Both the position numbers and the translations under genes were made by a program. A DNA stretch of 64,000 nucleotides from Candidatus Pantoea gossypiicola. Lineage in GTDB: Bacteria; Pseudomonadota; Gammaproteobacteria; Enterobacterales; Enterobacteriaceae. This document shows positions 10,433-19,105 of the stretch, in pieces. The stretch spans positions 62,001 to 126,000 of the forward strand of contig NZ_VWVM01000007.1 of assembly GCF_008632075.1 (NCBI RefSeq), given 5' to 3'. A model generated the notes under the pieces. The model searched no databases, was not told the origin of the DNA, and saw nothing but the letters and a program-made list of their open reading frames with translations. The number at the start of each line of letters is the position of its first letter. The stretch's first letter is position 1.

Positions 10433-10462
10433 TCAAAGAAAAACGCCAGCCGGGCGGCTGAC
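10433..10462 (-). terminator. Intrinsic terminator after glpR
   Basis: On the minus strand GTCAGCC, loop GCCC, GGCTGGC, then GTTTTTCTTT. The 7-bp stem contains one G-T pair. It lies about 10 bases after the glpR stop codon and separates glpR from malP. Confidence 0.8.
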
Positions 10463-10472
10463 GTGGCAGGAA

Positions 10473-11231
10473 TCAGCAGAGTTCGAGGTGAACCTCATGC
10501 TGCTCAATCACTTTCATGACGCTGGCGGGCGGCATTTTGTCGGTGTAGAGATAGTCCAGCAGACTCATGTTGCCAAGGTTAACCATGGCGTTCCGACCAA
10601 ACTTTGAGTGATCCACCACCAGCATCACGCAGCGTGAATTTTCAATGATGGCGCGTTTGGTGCGGACTTCGTGATAGTCGAACTCCAGCAGCGATCCATC
10701 CATATCGATGCCGCTGATCCCCAGGATGCCGTAATCAAGCCGGAACTGGGAAATGAAGTCGAGCGTCGCTTCACCCATCACCGCGCCATCGCGGGTCCGT
10801 ACTTCACCGCCTGCAATAATCACCCGGAAATCGGGTTTGCCCATCAACAGCATCGCCACGTTGAGATTGTTGGTCACCACACGTAAATCGCTGTGGTTGA
10901 GCAGCGCGTGCGCCACCGCTTCCGGCGTGGTGCCGATGTCGATAAACAGCGTAGCCCCATCCGGGATCTGGCTGGCAACACGCTGAGCAATCCGCGCTTT
11001 TTCCGCTGACCACATCATTTTACGATCGTGCCAGGCGGTATTCTCTGAGCTGGAAGGAAGCGCCGCGCCGCCGTGGTGACGCTGAATTTTATTCTGATCG
11101 GCCAGATCGTTGAGATCGCGACGAATGGTTTGCGGGCTGACCTCAAAGTGATCCACCAGCTCCTCAGTACTGACATATCCCTGACGACGGACTAAATCGA
11201 TAATCGCATCATGACGTTGCGTCTGCTTCAC
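10473..11231 (-). CDS. glpR: Glycerol-3-phosphate regulon repressor GlpR
   Basis: GlpR represses genes for glycerol and glycerol-3-phosphate use and is released by glycerol-3-phosphate. The 252-residue DeoR-family protein has an N-terminal helix-turn-helix ([22 protein letters not shown]) and a C-terminal sugar-phosphate-sensing domain ([32 protein letters not shown]). It is the third gene of the glpE-glpG-glpR run, 32 bases after glpG. Probable GlpR operators lie in the glpE-glpD intergenic region, so glpEGR and glpD may both respond to it. Confidence 0.97.
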   Translation of the reverse strand: MKQTQRHDAIIDLVRRQGYVSTEELVDHFEVSPQTIRRDLNDLADQNKIQRHHGGAALPSSSENTAWHDRKMMWSAEKARIAQRVASQIPDGATLFIDIGTTPEAVAHALLNHSDLRVVTNNLNVAMLLMGKPDFRVIIAGGEVRTRDGAVMGEATLDFISQFRLDYGILGISGIDMDGSLLEFDYHEVRTKRAIIENSRCVMLVVDHSKFGRNAMVNLGNMSLLDYLYTDKMPPASVMKVIEQHEVHLELC

Positions 11232-11263
11232 GTTCCTCTCCTGTTAACCCGCTTATATCCTGT

Positions 11264-12085
11264 CTAACGACGCGTGACGTTACGCGTATCCACCAGCGCC
11301 ATTGCCAGCCCGACGACCAGACCGGCGACGTGCGCCGCGTTAGCAATCGCCAGACCAAAGACGCCGAACCAGCCAATCACCAGCCAGACCAGCGCAAAAC
11401 CGATCAACCCCCTTTCAAGATAGACGCCGCTGTCAGGATCGCGCTCGCCGCGCAGCCAGCAGTAACCCATCAGCGCATAAACCACGCCCGACAGACCGCC
11501 AAACCAGATACCGCTGAACTTCGCCTGCAGCCAGCCGCTGAGCAGCGCTGAAATCAGCATAATCACGAACAGTTTGCCACTGCCAAGGCGCTTTTCGACC
11601 GCGCCGCCGAGATACCACCACCACATCAGATTAAACAGGATGTGCAGCAGTGAAAAGTGCAGCAGCGCATGGCTGAACCAGCGCCAGACCTGCAAATGCT
11701 GGTCGGCATCCGGCCAGGAGAGCCAGGCCATCACGGTCTGATCACCCATCACCTGCATCAGAATAAATACGGCGATACAGAGCACCATCAGGGACAGGGT
11801 CAGCGGACCGGCACGCTCACGGATGTTCGCCCAGATATTGCTGCGCTCATAGCGCAGGCCGCTGTCGGTCTTGCCGCTATGCCAGCTGGCGGCCTGATAG
11901 CGCGGATGGTTAGGGTCGTGCAAAAACTGCTGAAGTTCGTTTTCGACCACTGAAATCTTACTTTCATCATCCAGCATGACGACGTAGTGATTTTCATGCT
12001 CAATGCGCAGCGTGATGCCCTGCGTCGCCATGTAGTCCACAAACGCCTGCGCCATGCGCGGCTGATTAAACTGGGTAATGCGCAT
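11264..12085 (-). CDS. glpG: Rhomboid intramembrane serine protease GlpG
   Basis: GlpG cleaves peptide bonds within or near membrane-spanning segments of substrate proteins in the inner membrane. The 273-residue protein has an N-terminal cytoplasmic domain (about residues 1-90) and a six-helix rhomboid core. The catalytic dyad is Ser199 in [10 protein letters not shown] and His252 in NAAHVAG. The conserved L1-loop WR motif ([13 protein letters not shown]) and the following [14 protein letters not shown] are also present. It lies between glpE and glpR, with 29 bases to glpE. Confidence 0.97.
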   Translation of the reverse strand: MRITQFNQPRMAQAFVDYMATQGITLRIEHENHYVVMLDDESKISVVENELQQFLHDPNHPRYQAASWHSGKTDSGLRYERSNIWANIRERAGPLTLSLMVLCIAVFILMQVMGDQTVMAWLSWPDADQHLQVWRWFSHALLHFSLLHILFNLMWWWYLGGAVEKRLGSGKLFVIMLISALLSGWLQAKFSGIWFGGLSGVVYALMGYCWLRGERDPDSGVYLERGLIGFALVWLVIGWFGVFGLAIANAAHVAGLVVGLAMALVDTRNVTRR

Positions 12086-12114
12086 CAGTAACTCTCCATG
12101 TGACGGGCGGCAAT

Positions 12115-12441
12115 CTATTCACTGCCGAGGGCAACCTGCTGAGGAAAGGCAGCACGCCAGGCATCAAAGCCGCCATCAATGCTGTAGGCCGCGCTGAAAC
12201 CCTGTCCCAGCAGATATTGCGCCGCGCTTTTGCTGCTGTTGCCGTGATAGCACATCACCAGCACCGGCAGGCTGTGGTCTGCGCCACTGACAAAGTCGCT
12301 GAGGTTGGTGTTGGTCAGATGCAGCGCGCCTGCCGCATGACCCAGGGCATAACTTTGCGGGTCGCGGATATCTACCAGCAATGCACCCTCAGCCAGATGC
12401 GCCTGCGCCTGCTTCACGTCAATACATTCGAACATTTCCAT
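12115..12441 (-). CDS. glpE: Thiosulfate sulfurtransferase GlpE
   Basis: GlpE is a single-domain rhodanese that moves sulfane sulfur from thiosulfate to cyanide or thiols. The 108-residue product has the active-site loop CYHGNSSK with catalytic Cys64. The open frame extends upstream to 12510, but the E. coli protein begins at the equivalent of MEMFECIDV, and GAGAG lies shortly before ATG 12441, so that start was taken. It is the first gene of glpEGR and divergent from glpD. Confidence 0.94.
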   Translation of the reverse strand: MEMFECIDVKQAQAHLAEGALLVDIRDPQSYALGHAAGALHLTNTNLSDFVSGADHSLPVLVMCYHGNSSKSAAQYLLGQGFSAAYSIDGGFDAWRAAFPQQVALGSE

Positions 12442-12617
12442 AAAATCTCTCATAACAGCGTCGTAATGGTGCGTAGTGTAACCCGAGAATCCACGCCGAT
12501 AACCTGACAATCGTTACGGCTATCTGTTTTTTTGGTGGGCAGAATGTTAGCTATATCACGCAAAAATGTTTTTACCCGGTTAAAGACTGGCGTAAATGTT
12601 GGTTTGCGATTATGATT

Positions 12618-12656
12618 ATGCTCGAAAACGAACATTAGAGAACTATTCCGAACATC
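12618..12656. promoter_or_regulatory. Probable tandem GlpR operators in the glpE-glpD intergenic region
   Basis: ATGCTCGAAAACGAACAT at 12618-12635 fits the GlpR operator pattern (TTCG and CGAA half-sites around an AT-rich centre) nearly perfectly. A second, weaker site at 12639-12656 ends in a perfect CGAACAT half-site. Both lie in the last 51 bases before the glpD GTG start, so bound repressor would cover the promoter or leader of glpD. Confidence 0.8.
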
Positions 12657-12668
12657 GGAGGAGATGAC

Positions 12669-14174
12669 GTGGAAACCAAAGACCTGATCGTGATCGGCGG
12701 CGGCATCAACGGTGCCGGCATTGCAGCAGACGCTGCAGGACGCGGACTGTCGGTGTTAATGCTGGAGGCGCGGGATCTGGCTTGCGCGACCTCCTCTGCC
12801 AGTTCAAAACTCATTCACGGCGGCCTGCGCTACCTTGAACATTACGAATTCCGTCTGGTCAGTGAAGCACTGGCTGAGCGCGAAGTTCTGCTGAAAATGG
12901 CTCCCCATCTGGCATTCCCGATGCGCTTCCGTCTGCCGCACCGGCCGCACCTGCGTCCGGCGTGGATGATCCGCACCGGCCTGTTTATGTATGACCATCT
13001 CGGTAAGCGTACCAGCCTGCCAGGCAGTAAAAGTCTGCGGTTTGGCGCGGATTCGGCCCTGAAGCCGGAGATTACGCGCGGATTCGAATATTCTGACTGC
13101 TGGGTTGATGATGCCCGTATGGTAGTACTGAACGCGCAGGAAGTGGTGAAGCGTGGCGGTGAAGTCCGTACCCGCACCCGCGTAACCCGTGCCTGGCGTG
13201 AAGGTGGCTTGTGGAAGGTTGAAGCGGAAGATGTCGATACCGGAAAAACCTTTACCTGGCAGGCGAAAGGCCTGGTCAATGCCGCAGGCCCATGGGTTAA
13301 GCAGCTGTTTGATGACAGCCTGAAGCTGAAATCGCCTTACGGTATCCGCCTGATTAAAGGCAGCCACATTGTGGTGCCGCGCGTTCATACCGAGAAGCAG
13401 GCTTATATTCTGCAGAACGAAGATAACCGTATCGTGTTTGTTATCCCATGGATGGATGAGTTCTCTATCATCGGCACCACCGATGTGGAGTACAAAGGCG
13501 ATCCGAAAAACGTCAATATCGACGATAACGAGACCGAATATCTGCTGAAAGTGTTCAACGGACACTTTAAAAAGCAGCTGACCGCTGACGATATCGTCTG
13601 GTCTTATTCCGGTGTCCGTCCGCTGTGTGATGATGAATCCGATTCACCGCAGGCGATCACCCGTGATTATACGCTGGACGTGCGCGACGATAATGGTCAG
13701 GCACCGCTGCTTTCCGTTTTTGGCGGTAAGCTGACCACCTATCGTAAGCTGGCTGAACATGCGCTGGAAAAACTGGTGAAGTACTACCCGAACGCGGGTC
13801 CGGCCTGGACCAAAAACTGCGTGTTACCGGGCGGCAATATCTCCGGCACCCGTGAGGATTATGCAGCCAGTCTGCGTCGTCGTTATCCATTCATCAGCGA
13901 AAATATGGCGCGCCACTTCTCGCGCACCTACGGCAGCAGCACGGAAACTCTGCTGGCTGGCGCGAAAAGTCTGGATGACCTGGGTGAGAACTTCGGACAC
14001 GAGTTCTACGAAGCGGAACTGCGTTACCTGGTACAGCATGAGTGGGTGCGTGAACTGGATGATGCTATCTGGCGTCGTACCAAACAGGGTATGTGGCTGA
14101 CCAAAGAGCAGCAGGCTCGCGTTGCTGAGTGGCTGGCAGCGAAAGCGAAACCGGTCCTGTCGCTGGCCTCCTGA
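12669..14174 (+). CDS. glpD: Aerobic glycerol-3-phosphate dehydrogenase GlpD
   Basis: GlpD is a membrane-associated FAD enzyme that oxidises glycerol 3-phosphate to dihydroxyacetone phosphate and passes electrons to ubiquinone. The 501-residue protein starts with the FAD-binding Rossmann motif VIGGGINGAGIAADAAGRG and keeps the active-site region SSKLIHGGLRYLE. It is nearly identical in length and sequence to E. coli GlpD. It uses a GTG start, with a GGAGGAGATGAC leader giving good ribosome-binding spacing. GlpR operators lie directly upstream and a strong terminator follows. Confidence 0.98.
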   Translation: METKDLIVIGGGINGAGIAADAAGRGLSVLMLEARDLACATSSASSKLIHGGLRYLEHYEFRLVSEALAEREVLLKMAPHLAFPMRFRLPHRPHLRPAWMIRTGLFMYDHLGKRTSLPGSKSLRFGADSALKPEITRGFEYSDCWVDDARMVVLNAQEVVKRGGEVRTRTRVTRAWREGGLWKVEAEDVDTGKTFTWQAKGLVNAAGPWVKQLFDDSLKLKSPYGIRLIKGSHIVVPRVHTEKQAYILQNEDNRIVFVIPWMDEFSIIGTTDVEYKGDPKNVNIDDNETEYLLKVFNGHFKKQLTADDIVWSYSGVRPLCDDESDSPQAITRDYTLDVRDDNGQAPLLSVFGGKLTTYRKLAEHALEKLVKYYPNAGPAWTKNCVLPGGNISGTREDYAASLRRRYPFISENMARHFSRTYGSSTETLLAGAKSLDDLGENFGHEFYEAELRYLVQHEWVRELDDAIWRRTKQGMWLTKEQQARVAEWLAAKAKPVLSLAS

Positions 14175-14191
14175 GAGAACAGTTAAACCGC

Positions 14192-14221
14192 AAAAAGCAG
14201 GCTTCGGCCTGCTTTTTTTTT
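14192..14221 (+). terminator. Intrinsic terminator after glpD
   Basis: AAAAAGCAGGC, loop TTCG, GCCTGCTTTTT, continuing in a run of nine T. It starts 17 bases after the glpD stop. Confidence 0.93.
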
Positions 14222-14522
14222 GGCGGTTTGCCAGATAGATAGTTGGGCTCAATTCAATGCTTACAGCCAGGGTAAATGCTAGATTAAAATTGAACATTGA
14301 TCACACTTTTTTTTGATAATCAGTCACGACCAGCAATATTCACCCTTGTAACTTTTACTTCATTCATCACCGTCTAAAATTAACGCTTCGCTTATCTCTC
14401 CTTCTCTATCGTTACCTTAAATCTAACGTTCAGCTTTTTTGCTTAATTGAACGATGCATTAAGAAAGCTCAGACTTCTCTCAGCATAAACGAAGCAACAG
14501 CGATTCTAATCAGGAGGTTGAA
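14222..14522 (+). promoter_or_regulatory. mdc promoter region with inverted and repeated TTGAAC elements
   Basis: About 300 AT-rich bases with no gene. AATTGAAC occurs near 14286-14293 and again near 14445-14452. CGTTCA at 14427-14432 and TGAACG at 14448-14453 form an inverted repeat with a 15-base spacer. TGATCACACTTT near 14298 resembles half a CRP site. The mdcA ribosome-binding site CAGGAGG lies at the end. These are candidate MdcR and CRP targets by position only. Confidence 0.4.
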
Positions 14523-16178
14523 ATGAACACAGGCCAAACGCCTGCCCGGGAGTGGAACACACGCCGCAGTGAAAAAGCGCGTCGTATAGCTTCCTTTCCC
14601 CTTGATGGCAAAGTCATTCCTTCAGAAAGAGCAACCGAAGCCCTGGAAACACTTATTGCACCAGGCGACCGCGTGGTACTTGAAGGGAACAACCAGAAAC
14701 AGGCTGACTTCCTGTCCCGCACCCTGGCAGCGGTGAACCCGGCGAAGATCCACGACCTGCATATGATTATGCCAAGCGTCGGCCGCAGTGAGCATCTCGA
14801 TATTTTTGAAAAAGGCATAGCCCGCAAACTCGACTTCTCTTTTTCCGGTCCGCAAAGTCTGCGCATGTCTCAGCTGTTACAGGATGGTCAGCTGGAAATC
14901 GGTGCTATCCACACCTATATCGAACTCTATTCCCGTCTCTATGTTGACCTCAGCCCGAATGTGGCGCTGATTGCCGGATACAAAGCCGACCGCAAAGGCA
15001 ATCTCTATACCGGCCCGAGTACCGAAGATACCCCGGCACTGGTGGAAGCCGCCGCGTTTCGTGACGGTATCGTGATAGCCCAGGTCAATGAACTGGTCGA
15101 TGACGAAACCGACCTGCCGCGCGTCGATATTCCTGGCTCATGGATCGACTACATTGTCGTTGCTGACAAACCGTTCTTTATCGAACCGCTGTTTACCCGC
15201 GATCCTCGCCTGATTAAACAGGAACATATCCTGATGGCGATGATGGCGATTAAAGGCATCTACGCCGAACACCAGGTGCAGTCGCTGAACCACGGGATCG
15301 GATTCAACACCGCCGCAATTGAATTGCTGCTGCCAACCTATGGCGAGCAGCTCGGCCTGAAAGGCAAAATCTGTAAACACTGGACGCTGAACCCGCATCC
15401 GACGCTGATCCCGGCGATTGAGAGCGGCTGGGTCGAGAGTGTGCACTGCTTCGGCGGTGAGCTGGGAATGGAAGAATATATCCGCGCCCGTCCCGACATC
15501 TTCTTTACCGGCAGCGACGGCTCAATGCGCTCAAACCGCGCCTTCTGTCAGCTGGCTGGCCAGTACGCGGTCGATATGTTTATCGGTGCCACCCTGCAGG
15601 TTGATGGGCTGGCCAACTCCTCTACCGTGACGCGTGGTCGCCTTTCCGGTTTCGGCGGCGCACCTAACATGGGCCACGATCCCCATGGCCGTCGTCACGC
15701 AACGCCCGCCTGGCTGAACATGATCACCGAGCCAGACCCGATGCAGCGCGGTAAAAAACTGGTGGTGCAGATGGTCGAGACCTTCCAGGCAGGCGCGAAA
15801 CCGACCTTCGTTGAAACCCTTGATGCGGTTGAGGTCGCCAAAACCTCCGGTATGCCGCTGGCACCGGTCATGATTTACGGCGATGACGTGACCCATGTGC
15901 TGACCGAGGAAGGCATCGCCTATCTCTATCGCGCAGAAAGTCTTGAAGAGCGTCGCGCTATGGTTGCGGCTGTTGCGGGCATTACCGACATCGGTCTGGG
16001 TGTGGATGCGGCACGCGTCGCAGCCCTGCGTAAAAGCGGCAAAGTGGTCTACCCGGAAGATATGGGTATCCGCCGCTCTGACGCCACCCGTTCACTGCTG
16101 GCAGCGGGCAGCGTCGCTGACCTGGTTGAATGGTCAGATGGCCTGTACAACCCACCTGCTAAATTCCGGAGCTGGTAA
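14523..16178 (+). CDS. mdcA: Malonate decarboxylase alpha subunit (acetyl-S-ACP:malonate ACP transferase)
   Basis: MdcA exchanges the acetyl group on the acyl carrier protein MdcC for malonate, forming malonyl-S-ACP and releasing acetate. The 551-residue protein belongs to the coenzyme A-transferase-like family of Klebsiella and Acinetobacter malonate decarboxylases. Conserved stretches are LEGNNQKQADFLSR, GAIHTYIELYSRLYVDL, GSDGSMRSNRAFCQLAGQY and GFGGAPNMGHDPHGRRHAT. A strong CAGGAGG lies before the ATG. It is the first of five tightly packed genes; mdcB begins on the base after its stop codon. Confidence 0.95.
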   Translation: MNTGQTPAREWNTRRSEKARRIASFPLDGKVIPSERATEALETLIAPGDRVVLEGNNQKQADFLSRTLAAVNPAKIHDLHMIMPSVGRSEHLDIFEKGIARKLDFSFSGPQSLRMSQLLQDGQLEIGAIHTYIELYSRLYVDLSPNVALIAGYKADRKGNLYTGPSTEDTPALVEAAAFRDGIVIAQVNELVDDETDLPRVDIPGSWIDYIVVADKPFFIEPLFTRDPRLIKQEHILMAMMAIKGIYAEHQVQSLNHGIGFNTAAIELLLPTYGEQLGLKGKICKHWTLNPHPTLIPAIESGWVESVHCFGGELGMEEYIRARPDIFFTGSDGSMRSNRAFCQLAGQYAVDMFIGATLQVDGLANSSTVTRGRLSGFGGAPNMGHDPHGRRHATPAWLNMITEPDPMQRGKKLVVQMVETFQAGAKPTFVETLDAVEVAKTSGMPLAPVMIYGDDVTHVLTEEGIAYLYRAESLEERRAMVAAVAGITDIGLGVDAARVAALRKSGKVVYPEDMGIRRSDATRSLLAAGSVADLVEWSDGLYNPPAKFRSW

Positions 16179-17039
16179 ATGAAACTCCTGTCACAGACTC
16201 AAGCCGAGGCGCAGTCCAGCCAGCTGGCGACAATGGCGCGCGATTGTCTGATCGATGAAGCACGCCTGAGCCCTAAGCCGGGTCTGGTCGACAGTCGGGG
16301 AAACGGCGCGCATCAGGATCTGACGCTGGCGCTGATGGAGCGTTCCGCTCATAGCCTGATGCCCGCCTTTCTGGCGCTGGCCCGTCACAGCTGGCTGCGT
16401 CCCGCTGATATCGCCCTGCGCGAAACGGTAGGCCGCCTGGGCCGCGACGGTGAGCAGCAGATGATGGCGGCAACCGGCGGCGTTAACACCCATCGTGGCG
16501 CGATCTGGGCGCTGGGATTGCTGGTGAGTGCCGCGGCCATGCATGGCGGCACTGCCAGTGCCGACCAGCTGACCCGCACCGCCGCCGCACTGGCCAGCCT
16601 GCCCGACCGGGCAGCGCCAAAGCTGTTCAGCAAAGGGTTAAAAGCGACGCACCGCTATCAGGTGCCCGGCGCACGCGAAGAGGCACAACAGGCGTTTCCT
16701 CACGTAATGAAGCTGGCGCTACCGCAGCTGCTGGCCAGCCGGGCGGTGGGTGCCAGTGAGAACGAAGCCCGCCTGGATGCGCTGATGGCGATCATGACCT
16801 CGCTGAGCGATACCTGTGTGCTGTCACGTGCGGGTATGACCGGGCTGGACGCCATGCAGCAGGGCGCACGCGCCGTGCTGCTGGCGGGTGGCTGCCGCAC
16901 AGCCGCAGGTCAGTTGGCGCTGTCGCAGCTCGACCGGCGCATGCTGGCGCTCAATGCGTCACCTGGCGGGGCCGCCGATTTGCTGGCCGCGACGCTGTTC
17001 ATTGATCGGGTCTGCTCGCCTGAACATTCTTATTTTTAG
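16179..17039 (+). CDS. mdcB: Triphosphoribosyl-dephospho-CoA synthase MdcB
   Basis: MdcB joins ATP and dephospho-CoA to make the 2'-(5''-triphosphoribosyl)-3'-dephospho-CoA precursor of the MdcC prosthetic group. The 286-residue protein is in the CitG/MdcB family. Visible family motifs are EARLSPKPGLVDSRGNGAH near residue 27, TGGVNTHRGAIWALGLL near residue 100, and SDTCVLSRAG in the C-terminal third. It directly abuts mdcA, suggesting coupled translation. Confidence 0.94.
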   Translation: MKLLSQTQAEAQSSQLATMARDCLIDEARLSPKPGLVDSRGNGAHQDLTLALMERSAHSLMPAFLALARHSWLRPADIALRETVGRLGRDGEQQMMAATGGVNTHRGAIWALGLLVSAAAMHGGTASADQLTRTAAALASLPDRAAPKLFSKGLKATHRYQVPGAREEAQQAFPHVMKLALPQLLASRAVGASENEARLDALMAIMTSLSDTCVLSRAGMTGLDAMQQGARAVLLAGGCRTAAGQLALSQLDRRMLALNASPGGAADLLAATLFIDRVCSPEHSYF

Positions 17040-17047
17040 AGGCCATT

Positions 17048-17347
17048 ATGGAACACATCACATTATCTTTACCTGCTAACCGCCTGCTCAATGGCAGAGC
17101 GCTGGCCGGGGTCGTTGGTTCCGGTGATATGGAAGTGCTGTACACCGCAACTGAAGGCCAGACACTGAACATCGACATCACCACCTCACTGGATAACAGC
17201 GACGCTCGCTGGAAGGCGCTGTTTGACCGCCTGAACTTAATAAACGGCCTGCCCGCCGGAAAGCTGATTATTCACGATTTCGGCGCGACACCCGGCGTAG
17301 CGCGTATCCGTATTGAACAGGTTTTTGAAGAGGTGAGCCATGCGTAA
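17048..17347 (+). CDS. mdcC: Malonate decarboxylase acyl carrier protein MdcC (delta subunit)
   Basis: MdcC carries the acetyl and malonyl groups between the active sites of the complex on a phosphoribosyl-dephospho-CoA arm. The 99-residue protein has the attachment serine at residue 25 in GVVGSGDMEVL, the same position as in the Klebsiella enzyme. It is not a phosphopantetheine-type carrier (no DSL motif). Its 3' end overlaps mdcD by 8 bases. Confidence 0.95.
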   Translation: MEHITLSLPANRLLNGRALAGVVGSGDMEVLYTATEGQTLNIDITTSLDNSDARWKALFDRLNLINGLPAGKLIIHDFGATPGVARIRIEQVFEEVSHA

Positions 17348-18173
17348 CGATGCCAGTTTTATTGAATTACGGGCCCGTGAACGCGCCCATGCGCTGCTGG
17401 ATGCAGGCAGCTATCGCGAACTGCTTGATCCCTTTGAAGGCATTATGTCGCCATGGCTGGCCCCGCAGGGCGTGGTTCCTCAGTCCGATGATGGCATGGT
17501 CGTGGCACGCGGCACGCTGAATGGTCAGCCTGCCGTGGTGGTTGCCATCGAAGGCACCTTCCAGGGCGGCAGCATGGGCGAAGTCTCCGGGGCGAAAATG
17601 GCGGCAGCGCTGGAGCTGGCGGCGGAAGACAACCGCAACGGCATTCCGACTCAGGCGGTGCTCTGCCTGGAGACCGGTGGCGTGCGCTTACAGGAAGCGA
17701 ATCTTGGCCTGGCGGCGATTGCGGATATTCACGCAGCGATTGTTGATCTGCGTCGCTACACCCCGGTTATCGGCATCATCAGCGGCACCGTTGGCTGCTT
17801 CGGCGGAATGTCTATCGCTGCCGCGCTGTGCAGCTACCTGATTGTCACGCGCGAAGCCCGTCTGGGGCTGAACGGTCCGCAGGTGATCGAGCAGGAAGCA
17901 GGCATTGAAGAGTATGACTCACGCGATCGCCCCTTTATCTGGAGCATGACCGGCGGCGAAATCCGCTACGCCAGTGGCCTGGTTGATGCGCTGGTGAATG
18001 ACGGCATCAACGCGGTAAAAACCGCCATGAATGAGTTCATTGCCAGAGGCGTTCCGGCTCAGAACCGCAGCGATAACTATGCCGATTTCCTGTCACGTCT
18101 GTCGCAGTTCGATACCCGCCAGCAGGCGGATACCGCGCAGATTAAACAGCTTTTCGCCCGGGAGGAGAAATAA
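17340..18173 (+). CDS. mdcD: Malonyl-S-ACP decarboxylase beta subunit MdcD
   Basis: MdcD and MdcE together decarboxylate malonyl-S-ACP to acetyl-S-ACP, regenerating the active carrier. The 277-residue protein is of the carboxyltransferase/crotonase fold, with AIEGTFQGGSMGEVSGAKMAAA and the glycine-rich GIISGTVGCFGGMSIAAALC loop that shapes the oxyanion hole. There are no biotin-dependent subunits anywhere in the cluster, which places it with the biotin-independent, soluble type. It overlaps both mdcC and mdcE. Confidence 0.95.
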   Translation: MRNDASFIELRARERAHALLDAGSYRELLDPFEGIMSPWLAPQGVVPQSDDGMVVARGTLNGQPAVVVAIEGTFQGGSMGEVSGAKMAAALELAAEDNRNGIPTQAVLCLETGGVRLQEANLGLAAIADIHAAIVDLRRYTPVIGIISGTVGCFGGMSIAAALCSYLIVTREARLGLNGPQVIEQEAGIEEYDSRDRPFIWSMTGGEIRYASGLVDALVNDGINAVKTAMNEFIARGVPAQNRSDNYADFLSRLSQFDTRQQADTAQIKQLFAREEK

Positions 18174-18973
18174 TGACTCAGACAAGCAGCCGCGGTGCAA
18201 CCTGGCTGGAAAAACTCGCACCCAATGCACAGCGTCTTAGCGGCCTGTGTGCCTCTGTTCAGGTGGCTGACGGCCAGCTCAATGGCGAAAACGTCCGCTT
18301 TATTGCCGTCGTGCCCGATCCACAAAACCACTATCCGCGCGCCGCGCAGGGTGAAGTCGGTCTGCTGGAAGGCTGGACGCTGGCGAAAGTGGTGAATGAA
18401 ACGCGGGAAGCAGACAAAAACAGTGCTGTGAAACGCCCGATTGTGGCGGTGATCGATGTGCCAAGCCAGGCCTATGGCCGCCGCGAAGAGGCATTCGGTA
18501 TTCATCAGGCGCTGGCGGGTGCGGCGGGTGCCTATGCGAATGCACGTCTTGATGGTCATCCGGTGATTGGCCTGATTGTCGGTAAAGCGATGTCCGGTGC
18601 GTTCCTGGCCCACGGCTATCAGGCTAACCGACTGATTGCGCTTAACGATCAGGGTGTGCTGGTGCATGCCATGGGCAAAGCATCGGCGGCGCGTATTACG
18701 CTGCGTTCCGTGGAAGCGCTGGAAAAACTGGCTGCGACCATTCCACCGATGGCTTACGACGTGAATAACTTCGCCACGCTGGGCCTGCTCTCCGATCTGC
18801 TGAACGTGGGCAATCCTGATGCGCCGTCTGACGCCGATGTGGCGATGGTCGAGATTGCGCTGCACAAGGCGATCAGCGACGCACGCCAGGATCCGAGCCT
18901 GAAAAGCCGCCTGGGTGCATCCAATCGTCATAGCTCCTCCCTGGTTCGCGAACGTATGCGCGCGACCTGGTAA
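18173..18973 (+). CDS. mdcE: Malonyl-S-ACP decarboxylase gamma subunit MdcE
   Basis: MdcE is the partner of MdcD in the decarboxylase core. The 266-residue protein has the carboxyltransferase-like loop PVIGLIVGKAMSGAFLAHGYQ and a conserved region VIDVPSQAYGRREEAFGIHQ. Its ATG overlaps the mdcD stop in a TAATG arrangement, with GGAGG upstream, so translation is probably coupled for equal subunit supply. A 132-base gap then separates it from mdcF. Confidence 0.95.
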   Translation: MTQTSSRGATWLEKLAPNAQRLSGLCASVQVADGQLNGENVRFIAVVPDPQNHYPRAAQGEVGLLEGWTLAKVVNETREADKNSAVKRPIVAVIDVPSQAYGRREEAFGIHQALAGAAGAYANARLDGHPVIGLIVGKAMSGAFLAHGYQANRLIALNDQGVLVHAMGKASAARITLRSVEALEKLAATIPPMAYDVNNFATLGLLSDLLNVGNPDAPSDADVAMVEIALHKAISDARQDPSLKSRLGASNRHSSSLVRERMRATW

Positions 18974-19009
18974 TTAAATAAAAAATAAACCTGCCGAAAC
19001 CGGTCTGAC

Positions 19010-19033
19010 GGGGCGCATCGTTCATTGCGCCCC
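19010..19033 (+). other. Hairpin between mdcE and mdcF
   Basis: GGGGCGCA and TGCGCCCC form a perfect 8-bp stem with an 8-base loop. No T run follows, so it is not a standard terminator. It could stabilise the mdcABCDE transcript end or lower expression of mdcFGH. The role is inferred from position only. Confidence 0.5.
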
Positions 19034-19105
19034 GGAGCAGTGGCCGTGTTCAGAATTATAAACATCGCTGTTTTTTAAAGAATTTTTCTTAAATACAGGT
19101 GATTT

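Noticed and set aside
12450..12635. 61-codon frame between glpE and glpD
   Set aside because: It covers the GlpR operators and the glpE leader and lacks a ribosome-binding site.
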